DNA of 64,000 bases, taken from contig NZ_LR134002.1 of the NCBI RefSeq assembly GCF_900635155.1, positions 682,001 to 746,000 of the forward strand. The letters are read 5' to 3'. Positions 33,924-44,151 of the stretch are shown piece after piece. The position numbers and the translations under genes were made by a program. The notes beneath the pieces were generated by a model that made no database searches, was not told the DNA's origin, and was given only the letters and a program-made list of their open reading frames with translations. This DNA is from Streptococcus sanguinis (GTDB lineage Bacteria; Bacillota; Bacilli; Lactobacillales; Streptococcaceae). The first letter of the stretch is position 1. Each line of letters begins with the position of its first letter.

Positions 33924-33950
33924 GTGGGAGATGAAAATCGATTGAACCAC
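33924..33950 (+). promoter_or_regulatory. Second putative L1 binding site, before rplA
   Basis: GTGG (33924-33927) pairs with CCAC (33947-33950). Between are GA, a GAT/ATC helix closed by a GAAA tetraloop, and GATTGAA. The layout (2 nt left, 7 nt right of the inner helix) is the same as in the site before rplK. Confidence 0.5.
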
Positions 33951-33969
33951 TTACAAGGAGAAAGATAAA

Positions 33970-34659
33970 ATGGCTAAAAAAAGCAAACAACTTCGTGCTG
34001 CTCTTGAAAAAATCGACAGCACAAAAGCATACAGCGTAGAAGAAGCTGTAGCACTTGCAAAAGAAACTAACTTTGCAAAATTCGACGCAACTGTAGAAGT
34101 TGCTTACAACTTGAACATCGACGTTAAAAAAGCTGACCAACAAATCCGTGGCGCAATGGTATTGCCAAACGGAACTGGTAAAACTTCACGCGTTCTTGTT
34201 TTCGCACGTGGTGCTAAAGCAGAAGAAGCGAAAGCTGCTGGTGCAGACTTCGTTGGTGAAGATGACCTCGTTGCAAAAATCAACGACGGTTGGTTGGACT
34301 TTGACGTAGTAATCGCTACACCTGACATGATGGCTCTTGTAGGTCGCCTTGGACGTGTCCTTGGACCTCGTAACTTGATGCCAAACCCTAAGACTGGTAC
34401 TGTAACAATGGACGTTGCAAAAGCAGTTGAAGAGTCTAAAGGTGGTAAGATTACTTACCGTGCAGACCGTGCAGGTAACGTACAAGCTATCATTGGTAAA
34501 GTTTCATTTGAAGCTGACAAGTTGGTTGAAAACTTCAAAGCTTTTAACGACACAATCCAAAAAGCAAAACCAGCTACTGCTAAAGGTACTTACGTAACTA
34601 ACCTGACTATCACTACTACACAAGGTGTTGGTATCAAGGTTGACGTAAACTCACTTTAA
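33970..34659 (+). CDS. rplA: 50S ribosomal protein L1
   Basis: The 229-residue protein is full-length L1: a [14 protein letters not shown] start, the [12 protein letters not shown] motif, [15 protein letters not shown] and the closing [16 protein letters not shown]. It builds the L1 stalk that releases deacylated tRNA and also represses its own operon in most bacteria. CAAGGAGAAAG precedes the ATG. It is co-transcribed with rplK. Confidence 0.98.
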   Translation: MAKKSKQLRAALEKIDSTKAYSVEEAVALAKETNFAKFDATVEVAYNLNIDVKKADQQIRGAMVLPNGTGKTSRVLVFARGAKAEEAKAAGADFVGEDDLVAKINDGWLDFDVVIATPDMMALVGRLGRVLGPRNLMPNPKTGTVTMDVAKAVEESKGGKITYRADRAGNVQAIIGKVSFEADKLVENFKAFNDTIQKAKPATAKGTYVTNLTITTTQGVGIKVDVNSL

Positions 34660-34668
34660 AAATTAATT

Positions 34669-34695
34669 GAACTGCCTTCGGGTAGTTCTTTTTTT
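34669..34695 (+). terminator. Rho-independent terminator of rplKA
   Basis: GAACTGCC (34669-34676) pairs with GGTAGTTC (34681-34688) around a UUCG tetraloop and is followed by seven Ts. Confidence 0.9.
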
Positions 34696-34787
34696 GAAAT
34701 AAAAATGATGATGGCGATTACAAACTCATAGAAACATGTTATAATGTTATAGAATCAATTTATTTTATAACAAAAGGAGACGGTGTC

Positions 34788-36236
34788 ATGAAAAAAGATC
34801 AGAACCAGCTAACCTGGCTGATGGTATCTCTGATTGCTTTTAATATGGTCTGGGGTCTGGGAAATGTGGTCAACAACTATTCCCAGCAGGGCATTTCAGT
34901 AATTGTTTCTTGGATTCTTATCCTAGCTATTTACTTTATTCCCTATGCCCTCATCGTGGGGCAGCTAGGCTCGACTTTCAAGGAGAGCGGAGGCGGTGTC
35001 AGTGACTGGGTGGAGAAAACCTCTACCAAGCGGCTGGCTTATTTTGCGGCCTGGACTTACTGGGTGGTGCATATTCCTTATCTGGCTCAAAAGCCACAGG
35101 GAGTTTTGATTCCGCTGGGCTGGGCTCTTCAGGGAAATGGTGACTTTTTGAGCAGTCTTGATATTCACTGGATCGTTATTCTTAGCTTGCTGATTTTCGG
35201 TGCCTTTCTCTATTTGTCCACCAAAGGCCTGTCCACGCTCAAGGTGATTGGGGGACTGGCTGGCAGTGCCATGCTCATTATGTCCTTCCTCTTCGTTCTC
35301 TTAGCGGTTGGGGCGCCTTTTATCAAGCCTGACATGCAGTTTGCGACGGCCAATATGGATAAGCTCAGCACTTACATTCCCAACTTTGATTTTTCTTATT
35401 TTACGACTATCTCCCTCTTAGTCTTTGCGGTCGGCGGGGCTGAGAAAATCTCGCCTTACGTTAATCAAACACGCAATCCAGCCAAGGAATTTCCAAAGGG
35501 AATGATTGTCATGGCTGTCATGGTTGGTGCATCTGCTATCCTAGGCTCTCTAGCTATGGGCATGCTTTTTGATGGCAGCAATATTCCTGAGGACCTGATG
35601 CGAAACGGCGCTTACCAAGCCTTCCAAATGCTGGGTAACTACTGGGGTGTGGGTAATGTACTAGTAGTCATCTATGCCCTGACCAATATGGTCGGACAGA
35701 TCGCGGCCTTAGCCTTCTCTATTGATGCTCCTCTGCAAATCATGCTCAATAATGCTGATGAAGAGTTTGTCCCAAGCTGGCTGCGCAAGCGGACATCAAA
35801 AGGAGTCCTCATTAACGGTTACATCCTGACAGGGATTTTGGTTAGCTTCTTGATTATTCTGCCTATCTTTGGAATCAAAGAAATTGACGGCCTGGTCAAG
35901 TGGATGACCAATCTCAACTCCATCGTTATGCCCATGCGGTATCTCTGGGTATTCCTGGCCTACATGATGTTGAACAAGGCTTGGAAGAAGTACAAGGATG
36001 CCGAGTACAAGTTTACTAAAAATCCAAAAGTTGGCTTTGCCATCGGAACTTGGTGCTTCCTCTTTACAGCCTTTGCCTGCATCTTAGGGATGGTTCCCAA
36101 AGTAGACTATGTAACAGATCCAGCTGGCTGGCAATTCTCTCTCTTGACAAATATCCTGACGCCAATCGTCTTAATCAGTCTGGGTGTTATCCTGCCAATC
36201 TTGGCTAAGCGAGAAAAGAGACAGTCTCTCAAGTAG
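34788..36236 (+). CDS. APC-superfamily amino acid permease (YjeM-like)
   Basis: The 482-residue protein has about twelve to fourteen membrane segments and resembles the glutamate/GABA-antiporter branch of the APC family (AFNMVWGLGNVVNNYSQQG at the start, FAVGGAEKISPYVNQTRNP in the middle). The transported amino acid is not readable. It has an extended -10 promoter (TGTTATAAT, 34737-34745), an AAAAGGAGA site and its own terminator, so it is a single-gene unit. Confidence 0.75.
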   Translation: MKKDQNQLTWLMVSLIAFNMVWGLGNVVNNYSQQGISVIVSWILILAIYFIPYALIVGQLGSTFKESGGGVSDWVEKTSTKRLAYFAAWTYWVVHIPYLAQKPQGVLIPLGWALQGNGDFLSSLDIHWIVILSLLIFGAFLYLSTKGLSTLKVIGGLAGSAMLIMSFLFVLLAVGAPFIKPDMQFATANMDKLSTYIPNFDFSYFTTISLLVFAVGGAEKISPYVNQTRNPAKEFPKGMIVMAVMVGASAILGSLAMGMLFDGSNIPEDLMRNGAYQAFQMLGNYWGVGNVLVVIYALTNMVGQIAALAFSIDAPLQIMLNNADEEFVPSWLRKRTSKGVLINGYILTGILVSFLIILPIFGIKEIDGLVKWMTNLNSIVMPMRYLWVFLAYMMLNKAWKKYKDAEYKFTKNPKVGFAIGTWCFLFTAFACILGMVPKVDYVTDPAGWQFSLLTNILTPIVLISLGVILPILAKREKRQSLK

Positions 36237-36275
36237 TGAGTGGATTATGTGAAAAATGATTGAAGTTTTTACTTC

Positions 36276-36308
36276 CCAGTCCTATCTGATGATGGGGCTG
36301 GTTTTTTT
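36276..36308 (+). terminator. Rho-independent terminator of the YjeM-like permease
   Basis: CCAGTCC (36276-36282) pairs with GGGCTGG (36295-36301) and seven Ts follow. Confidence 0.85.
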
Positions 36309-36430
36309 GTGAAATGAGCTTGTCTGCTCTGCTATTTCCCAAAAAGGAAAAAAGAAAAATTTCAGTGATTTAACTATATAAAAATCTCAAAATGTGGTAA
36401 AATAGTACAGATAAAATAAGGAGTAAAAAA

Positions 36431-37156
36431 ATGGTAGAACCTAAGTATAAGCGTATTTTGATTAAGTTGTCGGGTGAAGCTCTTGCCGGTGAAAAAGGTG
36501 TTGGTATTGATATTCAAACCGTTCAGAAGATGGCGGAAGAAATCAAAGAAGTTCACGATTTGGGTGTTCAGATTGCTCTAGTTATCGGAGGCGGAAACCT
36601 TTGGCGGGGTGAGCCGGCAGCAGAAGCGGGCATGGACCGCGTGCAGGCCGACTATACTGGTATGTTGGGCACTGTCATGAATGCGCTGGTAATGGCGGAT
36701 TCGCTGCAGCAAGTAGGTGTAGATACGCGCGTGCAGACAGCGATTGCTATGCAGCAAGTAGCTGAGCCTTACATCCGTGGTCGAGCCCTTCGCCATTTGG
36801 AAAAAGGCCGTATCGTCATTTTCGGTGCAGGTATTGGTTCTCCTTATTTTTCAACCGATACAACCGCTGCCTTACGTTCAGCAGAGATTGAAGCAGATGC
36901 CATTCTCATGGCTAAAAATGGCGTGGACGGTGTCTATAATGCCGATCCTAAGAAAGACAAGACCGCTGTTAAGTTTGATGAGCTGACCCACCGGGATGTC
37001 ATCAGCAAGGGGCTGCGGATTATGGACTCAACGGCTTCGACCTTGTCTATGGACAATGATATTGACTTGGTTGTCTTTAACATGAATGAGCCGGGCAATA
37101 TCAAACGCGTTGTTATCGGTGAGCAAATCGGAACAACAGTATCAAATAATTTATAA
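36431..37156 (+). CDS. pyrH: UMP kinase
   Basis: The 241-residue protein is a bacterial UMP kinase of the amino-acid-kinase fold: [35 protein letters not shown] and [14 protein letters not shown]. It phosphorylates UMP to UDP and is regulated by GTP and UTP as a hexamer. An extended -10 (TGGTAAAAT, 36395-36403) and AAGGAG precede it. frr follows 19 bp later in the common pyrH-frr operon. Confidence 0.97.
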
Positions 37157-37175
37157 GAACGGAGATTAGAAACTC

Positions 37176-37733
37176 ATGGCAAATGCAATTGTAGAAAAAG
37201 CAAAAGAAAGAATGACCCACTCGCACCAAAGTTTGGCTCGTGAATTTGGCAGCATCCGTGCAGGCCGCGCCAATGCCAGCCTTTTGGACCGCATCCATGT
37301 GGAGTACTATGGAGTAGAAACTCCGCTCAACCAAATCGCTTCTATTACGATTCCAGAAGCGCGTGTTCTTTTGGTGACACCTTTTGACAAGTCTTCTATC
37401 AAGGACATTGAGCGTGCGCTTAATGCTTCTGACCTCGGAATCACGCCAGCTAGCGATGGCTCTGTGATTCGTCTGGTCATTCCAGCTCTGACAGAGGAAA
37501 CCCGTCGTGACTTAGCTAAAGAAGTGAAAAAGGTTGGTGAAAATGCTAAAGTTGCCATCCGTAACATTCGCCGCGATGCTATGGACGAAGCTAAGAAGCA
37601 GGAAAAAGCCAAAGAAATCACTGAAGATGAATTGAAGACCTTGGAAAAGGATATTCAAAAAGTAACGGACGATGCTGTTAAACATATCGATGAGATGACA
37701 GCAAACAAAGAAAAAGAACTTTTAGAAGTTTAA
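37176..37733 (+). CDS. frr: Ribosome recycling factor
   Basis: The 185-residue protein is full-length [18 protein letters not shown] near residue 30, [11 protein letters not shown], and the long helices [13 protein letters not shown] and [12 protein letters not shown]. With EF-G it splits post-termination ribosomes. It shares the pyrH transcript, and a terminator follows. Confidence 0.98.
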   Translation: MANAIVEKAKERMTHSHQSLAREFGSIRAGRANASLLDRIHVEYYGVETPLNQIASITIPEARVLLVTPFDKSSIKDIERALNASDLGITPASDGSVIRLVIPALTEETRRDLAKEVKKVGENAKVAIRNIRRDAMDEAKKQEKAKEITEDELKTLEKDIQKVTDDAVKHIDEMTANKEKELLEV

Positions 37734-37751
37734 CATTTTTATCAGAATCAA

Positions 37752-37784
37752 AACTCAGTTGGCTTTGGCTGACTGAGTTGTTTT
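37752..37784 (+). terminator. Rho-independent terminator of pyrH-frr
   Basis: AACTCAGT (37752-37759) pairs with ACTGAGTT (37772-37779), with an inner GGC/GGC-rich loop and Ts after. Confidence 0.8.
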
Positions 37785-37837
37785 AACATCAAAAATCCTT
37801 GCCCGGTTTGAAGAAGCAAGGTAGAAAATAGGTCTAT

Positions 37838-38692
37838 ATGAATACAAATCTTGCCAGCTTCATCGTGGGTATCATCACGGATGAAAATGATCGCTTTTAC
37901 TTTGTTCAAAAGGATGGTCAGGTTTACGCTCTTTCTAAGGAAGAGGGGGCGCATGAGCTGGGACAGTCTATCAAAGGCTTTGCCTACAGCGATATGAAGC
38001 AGAAACTTCGTCTGACAACTCTTGAAGTCACGGCTACTAAAGAGCAGTTTGGCTGGGGAACAGTAACGGAGGTCCGCAAGGATTTAGGCGTCTTTGTCGA
38101 TACCGGTCTGCCGGATAAGCAGATCGTCGTGTCACTAGACATCTTGCCAGAAATCAAGGAACTCTGGCCTAAGAAGGGTGACCGCCTTTATATCCGTCTA
38201 GATGTGGACAAGAAAGACCGCATCTGGGGCCAGTTGGCCTATCAGGAGGATTTCCAGCGTCTGGCTCGTCCTGCCTATAATAACATGCAGAACCAAAACT
38301 GGCCGGCCATCGTTTATCGGCTCAAGCTTTCTGGCACCTTTGTCTACCTGCCGGAGAATAATATGCTGGGCTTCATCCATCCAAGCGAGCGCTATGCTGA
38401 GCCTCGTCTGGGACAGGTTTTGGACGCACGGGTGATTGGCTTCCGTGAAGTAGACCGCACCCTTAACCTCTCCCTCAAGCCTCGCTCATTTGAAATGCTG
38501 GAAAATGATGCCCAGATGATTCTGACCTATCTGGAAAGCAATGGCGGCTTTATGACTTTGAACGATAAATCTTCACCAGACGACATCAAGGCTACCTTTG
38601 GCATTTCCAAAGGCCAGTTTAAAAAAGCTCTGGGTGGGCTGATGAAAGCTGGTAAGATCAAGCAAGATCCGACTGGAACGGAGTTGGTATGA
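37838..38692 (+). CDS. cvfB: CvfB-family S1 RNA-binding protein
   Basis: The 284-residue protein has three S1-type domains in sequence (about 5-60, 65-130 and 140-215, with FGWGTVTEVRKDLGVFVDTG in the second) and a C-terminal winged helix (about 225-284, MTLNDKSSPDDIKATFGISK). CvfB affects virulence-gene and RNA regulation in staphylococci and streptococci. Position after frr is conserved in streptococci. Confidence 0.88.
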   Translation: MNTNLASFIVGIITDENDRFYFVQKDGQVYALSKEEGAHELGQSIKGFAYSDMKQKLRLTTLEVTATKEQFGWGTVTEVRKDLGVFVDTGLPDKQIVVSLDILPEIKELWPKKGDRLYIRLDVDKKDRIWGQLAYQEDFQRLARPAYNNMQNQNWPAIVYRLKLSGTFVYLPENNMLGFIHPSERYAEPRLGQVLDARVIGFREVDRTLNLSLKPRSFEMLENDAQMILTYLESNGGFMTLNDKSSPDDIKATFGISKGQFKKALGGLMKAGKIKQDPTGTELV

Positions 38693-38759
38693 GGCTAAAG
38701 AGTTGATATCTAGAGCTAATGCTTGGAAGGATACGATCTTAAAGAAATGAAAGGAAGCT

Positions 38760-38975
38760 ATGAGAAAATCTTTTTACAGCTGGCTGATGACAGAGCGCAA
38801 TCCTAAGAGCAAGGAGCCAAAGGCTATTTTGGCGGACTTGGCTTTTCAGGATACGGCCTTTCCCAAGCATACGGATGATTTTGATGAGGTCAGTCGTTTT
38901 CTGGAGGAGCACGCAAATTTTTCCTTTAACTTGGGTGAGTTTGATGCTATTTGGGAAGAGTATCAGGCTCATTAA
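38760..38975 (+). CDS. YozE-family (UPF0346) protein
   Basis: The 71-residue protein is a full-length YozE-type helical protein: [14 protein letters not shown] at the start and a C-terminal [14 protein letters not shown]. Members are small, cytosolic, and of unknown role. AAAGGAAG precedes the ATG. It sits between cvfB and phoH, as in other streptococci. Confidence 0.85.
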
Positions 38976-39061
38976 GCAGATAATTGCTGGGAATAGTCAT
39001 TTTCTGCTTGCTTTGATATAATAAAGGTAATTCATTCAAAAAAAATAGAGAGGTTCTTTGT

Positions 39062-40051
39062 TTGCAGGAACATTCAGTAGAATTAAAACTGGGCCATCCA
39101 GATGATGCCTTTCATCTTTTTGGCTCTAATGAACGCCATCTGCGTCTAATGGAGCAGGAATTGAAGGTCACCATTCATGCCCGAACCGAGATTGTGCAGA
39201 TTTTGGGTACGGAGGCTGCCTGCGAGGAGACTCGACAGGTCATTCAGGCTCTGTTGGTCTTGGTCAATCGTGGCATGACAATTGGCACACCCGATGTTGT
39301 GACAGCCATTACCATGGTCAAAAATGATGAAATTGATAAGTTTGTAGCACTCTACGAAGAAGAGATTATCAAGGACAGCTATGGCAAGCCGATTCGCGTC
39401 AAGACACTTGGTCAAAAAATCTATGTGGACAGTGTTAAAAATCATGATATTGTCTTTGGTATCGGGCCAGCCGGAACAGGGAAGACCTTTCTAGCGGTGA
39501 CCTTGGCCGTGACAGCTCTCAAGCGTGGGCAGGTCAAGCGAATTATCTTGACGCGGCCGGCAGTGGAAGCTGGTGAGAGTTTGGGCTTTCTGCCTGGTGA
39601 CCTTAAGGAAAAGGTTGATCCATATCTGCGTCCGGTCTATGATGCCTTGTATCAGATTTTGGGCAAGGACCAGACGACGCGACTTATGGAGCGAGAAATC
39701 ATTGAGATTGCGCCCTTAGCCTATATGCGGGGACGGACGCTGGATGATGCCTTTGTGATTCTGGACGAGGCACAGAATACCACCATCATGCAGATGAAGA
39801 TGTTTCTGACACGTCTGGGCTTTCAGTCCAAGATGATTGTCAATGGAGACATCAGTCAGGTCGATCTGCCTCGCAATGTCAAATCTGGGCTTATTGACGC
39901 TCAAGAGAAATTGAAAAACATTTCGCAGATTGACTTTGTCCATTTCTCAGCTAAGGATGTCGTTCGTCATCCAGTGGTAGCGGAGATTATTAGAGCTTAC
40001 GAACCAGCTCCTGTTAAAGCTAGTGAATCAGATATAGAAGAAACAGAATAA
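39062..40051 (+). CDS. phoH: PhoH-family ATPase
   Basis: The 329-residue protein has an N-terminal KH-like part (about 1-100) and the PhoH P-loop ATPase: GPAGTGKTF, RPAVEAGESLGFLPGD, and DEAQNTT. PhoH-like proteins are RNA-linked ATPases that often work near YbeY, which is encoded downstream here. It starts with TTG at 39062, eight bases after AGAGAGG (39047-39053); no closer ATG exists. A terminator follows that also serves ald. Confidence 0.92.
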   Translation: MQEHSVELKLGHPDDAFHLFGSNERHLRLMEQELKVTIHARTEIVQILGTEAACEETRQVIQALLVLVNRGMTIGTPDVVTAITMVKNDEIDKFVALYEEEIIKDSYGKPIRVKTLGQKIYVDSVKNHDIVFGIGPAGTGKTFLAVTLAVTALKRGQVKRIILTRPAVEAGESLGFLPGDLKEKVDPYLRPVYDALYQILGKDQTTRLMEREIIEIAPLAYMRGRTLDDAFVILDEAQNTTIMQMKMFLTRLGFQSKMIVNGDISQVDLPRNVKSGLIDAQEKLKNISQIDFVHFSAKDVVRHPVVAEIIRAYEPAPVKASESDIEETE

Positions 40052-40057
40052 CATACG

Positions 40058-40087
40058 AAAAGAGCAGATTTATTTCTGCTCTTTTTT
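40058..40087. terminator. Probably bidirectional terminator between phoH and ald
   Basis: AAAGAGCAG (near 40059-40067) pairs with CTGCTCTTT (from 40076), with an A run before and a T run after. Confidence 0.8.
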
Positions 40088-40118
40088 GTGGGATTGATTT
40101 TAAAGTTGAAATTTTCAA

Positions 40119-41231
40119 CTAAACGAGTTCGTCAATAGATGTGTAGTCTTTGTTGAGACCTTCTGCAACTGGTTGACTGGTGATGTGACCTTGGTAGGTT
40201 GTGACACCTTGGCGCAGGCCTTGGTCATCTGCAATGGCTTGTTTGAAGCCTTTCCCTGCCAAAGCCTCCACATAAGGAAGGGTGACATTAGTAAGGGCGA
40301 TAGTAGAGGTACGGGCTACGGCCCCAGGGATATTAGCAACTGCATAGTGGAGGACACCGTGTTTTTCATAGACAGGCTCGGTGTGGGTCGTCACTCGGTC
40401 GGCTGTTTCAATGACACCGCCTTGGTCAACGGCTACGTCTACAATAACAGAGCCTGGACGCATTTGCTTAACCATATCGTCTGTTACCAGTTTCGGAGCC
40501 TTGGCTCCAGGGATAAGAACAGCACCGATCACGACATCTGCTTCTCGAACGCTGGCTTCGATATTGAAAGGATTAGACATGAGGGTCTGGATTTGATGGC
40601 CAAAGACATCTTCTAGGATAGACAAACGCTTAGCGCTGATATCCAGAATAGTCACTTGGGCACCTAGTCCTAGAGCAATGCGAGCAGCATGAGTTCCTAC
40701 AACACCGCCGCCGATGATGGTAACTTTCCCTTTCGGAACGCCCGGTACACCACCGAGAAGTACGCCAGATCCGCCTTCTCTCTTAGTCAAGAAGTGGGCT
40801 CCGATTTGGACAGCCATCCGGCCCGCTACCTCACTCATAGGTACCAAGAGTGGCAGTTGTCCATCTTGATCGCGAACAGTTTCGTAGGCCAGACCAGTTG
40901 TCTTAGCACTAGTCATAGCATCTGCTAGCTCAGGAGCGGCAGCCATATGCAGGTAGGTAAAGAGCAAGAGGTCATCACGGAGGAATCCATATTCAGCTGC
41001 CAGAGGTTCTTTGACCTTGACCACCAGCTCAGCTGCCCAAGCTTCTGCAGCAGTAGAGACGATTTTTGCACCTTGCTTTTCATAGTCAGCATCGGCAAAG
41101 CCAGATCCCAGACCAGCATCTGTCTCAATCAGAACTTCATGGCCTTTACCAACGAGACTATGAACACCAGCTGGTGTTAGAGCGACACGATTTTCATTGT
41201 TTTTGATTTCTTTTGGAATACCGATTAACAT
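40119..41231 (-). CDS. ald: Alanine dehydrogenase
   Basis: The 370-residue protein is full length: [20 protein letters not shown] at the N-terminus, the NAD-binding [20 protein letters not shown], and the [14 protein letters not shown] loop. It interconverts alanine and pyruvate with NAD and ammonia, supporting alanine use or nitrogen balance. It is alone on the minus strand, between two terminator/promoter regions. A weak CcpA-like sequence (GAAAACGTTTC, near 41271) lies in its probable promoter on this strand (TTGATT-17-TACAAT). Confidence 0.95.
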   Translation of the reverse strand: MLIGIPKEIKNNENRVALTPAGVHSLVGKGHEVLIETDAGLGSGFADADYEKQGAKIVSTAAEAWAAELVVKVKEPLAAEYGFLRDDLLLFTYLHMAAAPELADAMTSAKTTGLAYETVRDQDGQLPLLVPMSEVAGRMAVQIGAHFLTKREGGSGVLLGGVPGVPKGKVTIIGGGVVGTHAARIALGLGAQVTILDISAKRLSILEDVFGHQIQTLMSNPFNIEASVREADVVIGAVLIPGAKAPKLVTDDMVKQMRPGSVIVDVAVDQGGVIETADRVTTHTEPVYEKHGVLHYAVANIPGAVARTSTIALTNVTLPYVEALAGKGFKQAIADDQGLRQGVTTYQGHITSQPVAEGLNKDYTSIDELV

Positions 41232-41361
41232 AAAAAATATGCTCCTTTTTTAAGATGTTTTTATTGTATAGGAAAACGTTTCAAAAATCAAGAAAAAATC
41301 AGAGTGGTTTGCTTTCATCAGTGAATTGTGCTATTCTGTTAAGAAAATCTAGGAGGTCCTG

Positions 41362-41931
41362 ATGGAAAATATCTATGTCAAACTGGCTCATCATGCCAGA
41401 CTGGAAACTCAGCGGCTGATTCTGCGTCCGGTAACCTTGGACGATGCCCCTGCGATGTTTGAGTACGCTTCAGATGAGGAAAATACTCGCTATACTTTTG
41501 AGACAAACAAAAGCCTGGAAGAAACACGCAATAATATCGCTCTCTTTTATCTGGCTAATCCTCTGGGGCGCTGGGGAATAGAAATAAAGGATAGTGGCAA
41601 GTTTATTGGAACGATTGATCTGCATAAGATTAGGATAGACTTGAAAACGGCGGCTATCGGCTATGTAATCAATAAAAAATACTGGAATCAGGGCTACACG
41701 ACAGAGGCCAATCGCGCAGTAATCAAGCTGGCTTTTGAGGAAATCGGGATGAACAAACTTGTAGCGCTGCACGATGTAGATAATCCAGCATCTGGCCGTG
41801 TTATGGTCAAGTCTGGTATGAAATATTCCCACGAAGAGCCTTACGCATATCTAGACAAGCATGAGAAAGGCCGCATTGTGACACGGGTTCATTACTATCT
41901 GACTAGGGAAGATTATTTTGCAAAAAAATGA
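41362..41931 (+). CDS. GNAT acetyltransferase, RimJ/RimL type
   Basis: The 189-residue protein has ETQRLILRPVTLDDAPAMFEY at the start and the acetyl-CoA-binding NKKYWNQGYTTEANRAVI, followed by VDNPASGRVMVKSGM. This is the layout of RimJ/RimL acetyltransferases, which acetylate ribosomal-protein N-termini or small amines; the target is unknown. AGGAGGTCC precedes the ATG. Confidence 0.82.
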   Translation: MENIYVKLAHHARLETQRLILRPVTLDDAPAMFEYASDEENTRYTFETNKSLEETRNNIALFYLANPLGRWGIEIKDSGKFIGTIDLHKIRIDLKTAAIGYVINKKYWNQGYTTEANRAVIKLAFEEIGMNKLVALHDVDNPASGRVMVKSGMKYSHEEPYAYLDKHEKGRIVTRVHYYLTREDYFAKK

Positions 41932-41940
41932 GAAAGGATA

Positions 41941-41969
41941 TTGACAAGCATCTATCTACATGATATATT
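41941..41969 (+). promoter_or_regulatory. Promoter of tRNA-Thr
   Basis: TTGACA (41941-41946) and TATATT (41964-41969) are 17 bp apart. The start site falls just before the tRNA. Confidence 0.8.
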
Positions 41970-41979
41970 AGATAGGTAC

Positions 41980-42052
41980 GCTGATTTAGCTCAGTTGGCA
42001 GAGCGCATCCATGGTAAGGATGAGGTCGCCGGTTCGATCCCGGCAATTAGCA
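41980..42052 (+). tRNA. tRNA-Thr (anticodon GGT)
   Basis: The 73-nt cloverleaf has the acceptor stem GCTGATT/AATTAGC with discriminator A, the D arm with AGCTCAGTTGG, the anticodon stem CATCC/GGATG around loop ATGGTAA (anticodon GGT), and a T arm with GGTTCGATCC. The 3' CCA is not encoded. The gap 41932-42276 holds this gene, its promoter and its terminator only. Confidence 0.95.
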
Positions 42053-42063
42053 TCTTGTAGGAC

Positions 42064-42094
42064 AAGGTTGGGTTTTCCCAGCCTTTTCTTTTTG
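42064..42094 (+). terminator. Rho-independent terminator of tRNA-Thr
   Basis: AAGGTTGGG (42064-42072) pairs with CCCAGCCTT (42077-42085), loop TTTT, followed by a T-rich stretch. Confidence 0.85.
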
Positions 42095-42276
42095 TCAATG
42101 ATGGCTGATAGTGAAAGGCAAAGTTTTAGGAGGGAGAAAAATAAAAATAGCTGCTTTTGTCTTTGCAGTGAGAGGTTGACAAATCTGCTCTGCTATTTTC
42201 CAAAAGCCTGCCCTCGGCTCCCTAAAGTGAGTCAAAATATGATATAATAAGGTAATACTAGCAAAGCGGGTAAGAT

Positions 42277-42774
42277 ATGTATATCGAAATGGTAGATGAA
42301 ACGGGTCAGGTTTCAGAAGAAATCATCAAACAGACCCAAGATGTTTTAGAATTTGCGGCCCAGAAAACGGGCAAGGAAAATAAAGAAATGGCTGTGACTT
42401 TTGTCAGCAATGCGCGCAGTCATGAACTCAACTTGGAATATAGAGATACGGATCGGCCGACGGATGTGATTAGCTTGGAGTATAAGCCTGAGCTGGACAT
42501 CGCTGTTGACGAGGAGGATTTGCTGGACCACCCTGAGCTAGCTGAGATGCTGGAAGATTTTGACGCCTATATCGGCGAGTTGTTCATTTCAGTGGACAAG
42601 GCGCGTGAGCAGGCAGAGGAATACGGCCACAGCTTTGAGCGGGAGATGGGCTTTTTGTCAGTGCATGGTTTTCTGCATATCAACGGCTATGATCACTATA
42701 CGCCGGAAGAAGAAGCAGAAATGTTTGGATTACAGGAAGAAATTTTAACTGCTTATGGACTCACAAGGAAATAA
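42277..42774 (+). CDS. ybeY: Endoribonuclease YbeY
   Basis: The 165-residue protein has the zinc-binding motif [11 protein letters not shown] (H130, H134, H140) and [22 protein letters not shown]. YbeY acts in 16S rRNA 3' maturation and ribosome quality control. It overlaps dgkA by 20 bp, and era follows, a very conserved group. Confidence 0.96.
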   Translation: MYIEMVDETGQVSEEIIKQTQDVLEFAAQKTGKENKEMAVTFVSNARSHELNLEYRDTDRPTDVISLEYKPELDIAVDEEDLLDHPELAEMLEDFDAYIGELFISVDKAREQAEEYGHSFEREMGFLSVHGFLHINGYDHYTPEEEAEMFGLQEEILTAYGLTRK

Positions 42775-43153
42775 CAAACGCAAATGGAAAAATCGAGATG
42801 TGGTCTCGAGTCTGGAATTTGCTTTAACCGGTATTTTTACAGCCTTTAAAGAGGAGCGCAATCTGCGCAAGCATGTCCTTTCGGCTTTGGCAGTGATAGT
42901 TGCGGGACTGATTTTTGACTTGTCCGCAATAGAATGGCTCTTTCTCTTTTTAAGCATTTTTCTGGTCATTGCCTTTGAGATTGTCAATTCTGCCATTGAA
43001 AATGTCGTGGATTTGGCCAGCGATTACCACTTTTCTATGCGGGCAAAGAATGCCAAGGATATGGCGGCGGGAGCTGTTCTGGTCGTATCTGGCTTTGCTG
43101 TTGTGACAGGACTGATTATTTTTGTTCCCAAGATTTGGGATTGGATTTTTTAA
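42755..43153 (+). CDS. dgkA: Undecaprenol/diacylglycerol kinase (DgkA family)
   Basis: The 132-residue membrane protein has three helices and the DgkA signature [15 protein letters not shown], with the active-site Glu and Asn. Gram-positive members phosphorylate undecaprenol to recycle the wall lipid carrier. It starts inside ybeY with a 20-bp overlap, so its translation is coupled. Confidence 0.92.
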   Translation: MDSQGNNKRKWKNRDVVSSLEFALTGIFTAFKEERNLRKHVLSALAVIVAGLIFDLSAIEWLFLFLSIFLVIAFEIVNSAIENVVDLASDYHFSMRAKNAKDMAAGAVLVVSGFAVVTGLIIFVPKIWDWIF

Positions 43154-43159
43154 AGATTT

Positions 43160-43188
43160 GAAAATCGGGGGAGACTGCCGATTTTCTG
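43160..43188 (+). terminator. Hairpin after dgkA
   Basis: GAAAATCGG (43160-43168) pairs perfectly with CCGATTTTC (43178-43186). The T tract after it is poor, so it may be an attenuator or leave era partly co-transcribed. Confidence 0.5.
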
Positions 43189-43219
43189 CTGTTTTAATGG
43201 AAATAATAGAGGTAAAATA

Positions 43220-44119
43220 ATGACTTTTAAATCAGGTTTTGTAGCTATTTTGGGACGCCCCAATGTTGGGAAATCAACCTTTTTAAATCATGTTATGGGG
43301 CAAAAGATTGCCATCATGAGCGATAAGGCTCAGACCACACGCAATAAAATTATGGGGATTTACACGACGGATAAGGAGCAGATTGTCTTTATCGATACGC
43401 CGGGAATCCATAAGCCTAAGACGGCTCTAGGTGATTTTATGGTGGAAGCAGCTTACAGCACCCTGCGTGAGGTGGATACTGTCCTTTTCATGGTGCCAGC
43501 TGATGAGCCGCGTGGCAAGGGCGACGATATGATTATCGAACGCTTGAAAGCGGCTAAGGTGCCAGTTATTTTGGTGGTTAATAAGATTGATAAAGTCCAT
43601 CCGGATCAGCTTTTAGCGCAAATTGATGATTTCCGTCAGCAGCTGGACTTCAAAGAAATCGTGCCGATTTCAGCCCTGCAGGGTAATAATGTTTCCCGTC
43701 TGGTTGACATCCTCAGTGAGAATTTGGAGGAAGGCTTCCAGTATTTCCCAGAAGACCAGATTACTGATCATCCAGAGCGCTTTCTGGTGTCAGAAATGAT
43801 TCGGGAGAAGGTTTTGATGCTGACACGGGAGGAAATTCCCCACTCAGTCGCGGTGGTTGTTGACAGCATGAAGCGAGATGAGGAGACGGACAAGGTCCAT
43901 ATTCGAGCGACCATCATGGTGGAACGTGATAGTCAAAAAGGCATTATCATCGGCAAAGGCGGATCCATGCTGAAGAAAATCGGATCCATGGCTCGGCGCG
44001 ATATTGAGCTCATGCTGGGGGACAAGGTCTTCCTAGAAACCTGGGTCAAAGTCAAGAAAAACTGGCGGGACAAGAAGCTGGACTTGGCGGACTTTGGCTA
44101 TAATAAGAAGGAGTATTGA
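43220..44119 (+). CDS. era: GTPase Era
   Basis: The 299-residue protein has G1 GRPNVGKST (12-20), G3 DTPGI, G4 NKID and a C-terminal KH domain with [11 protein letters not shown] (about 245-255). Era binds the 3' end of 16S rRNA and checks 30S maturation. It is followed in this strain by accessory genes rather than directly by mutM. Confidence 0.97.
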   Translation: MTFKSGFVAILGRPNVGKSTFLNHVMGQKIAIMSDKAQTTRNKIMGIYTTDKEQIVFIDTPGIHKPKTALGDFMVEAAYSTLREVDTVLFMVPADEPRGKGDDMIIERLKAAKVPVILVVNKIDKVHPDQLLAQIDDFRQQLDFKEIVPISALQGNNVSRLVDILSENLEEGFQYFPEDQITDHPERFLVSEMIREKVLMLTREEIPHSVAVVVDSMKRDEETDKVHIRATIMVERDSQKGIIIGKGGSMLKKIGSMARRDIELMLGDKVFLETWVKVKKNWRDKKLDLADFGYNKKEY

Positions 44120-44151
44120 GGTTTTCTAAACTAGTAAGTGAGGTGATGGAA

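Noticed and set aside
41271..41286. CcpA site in the ald promoter
   Set aside because: The GAAAACGTTTC palindrome is suggestive, but every alignment to the cre consensus has about three mismatches, so I do not list it as a site.
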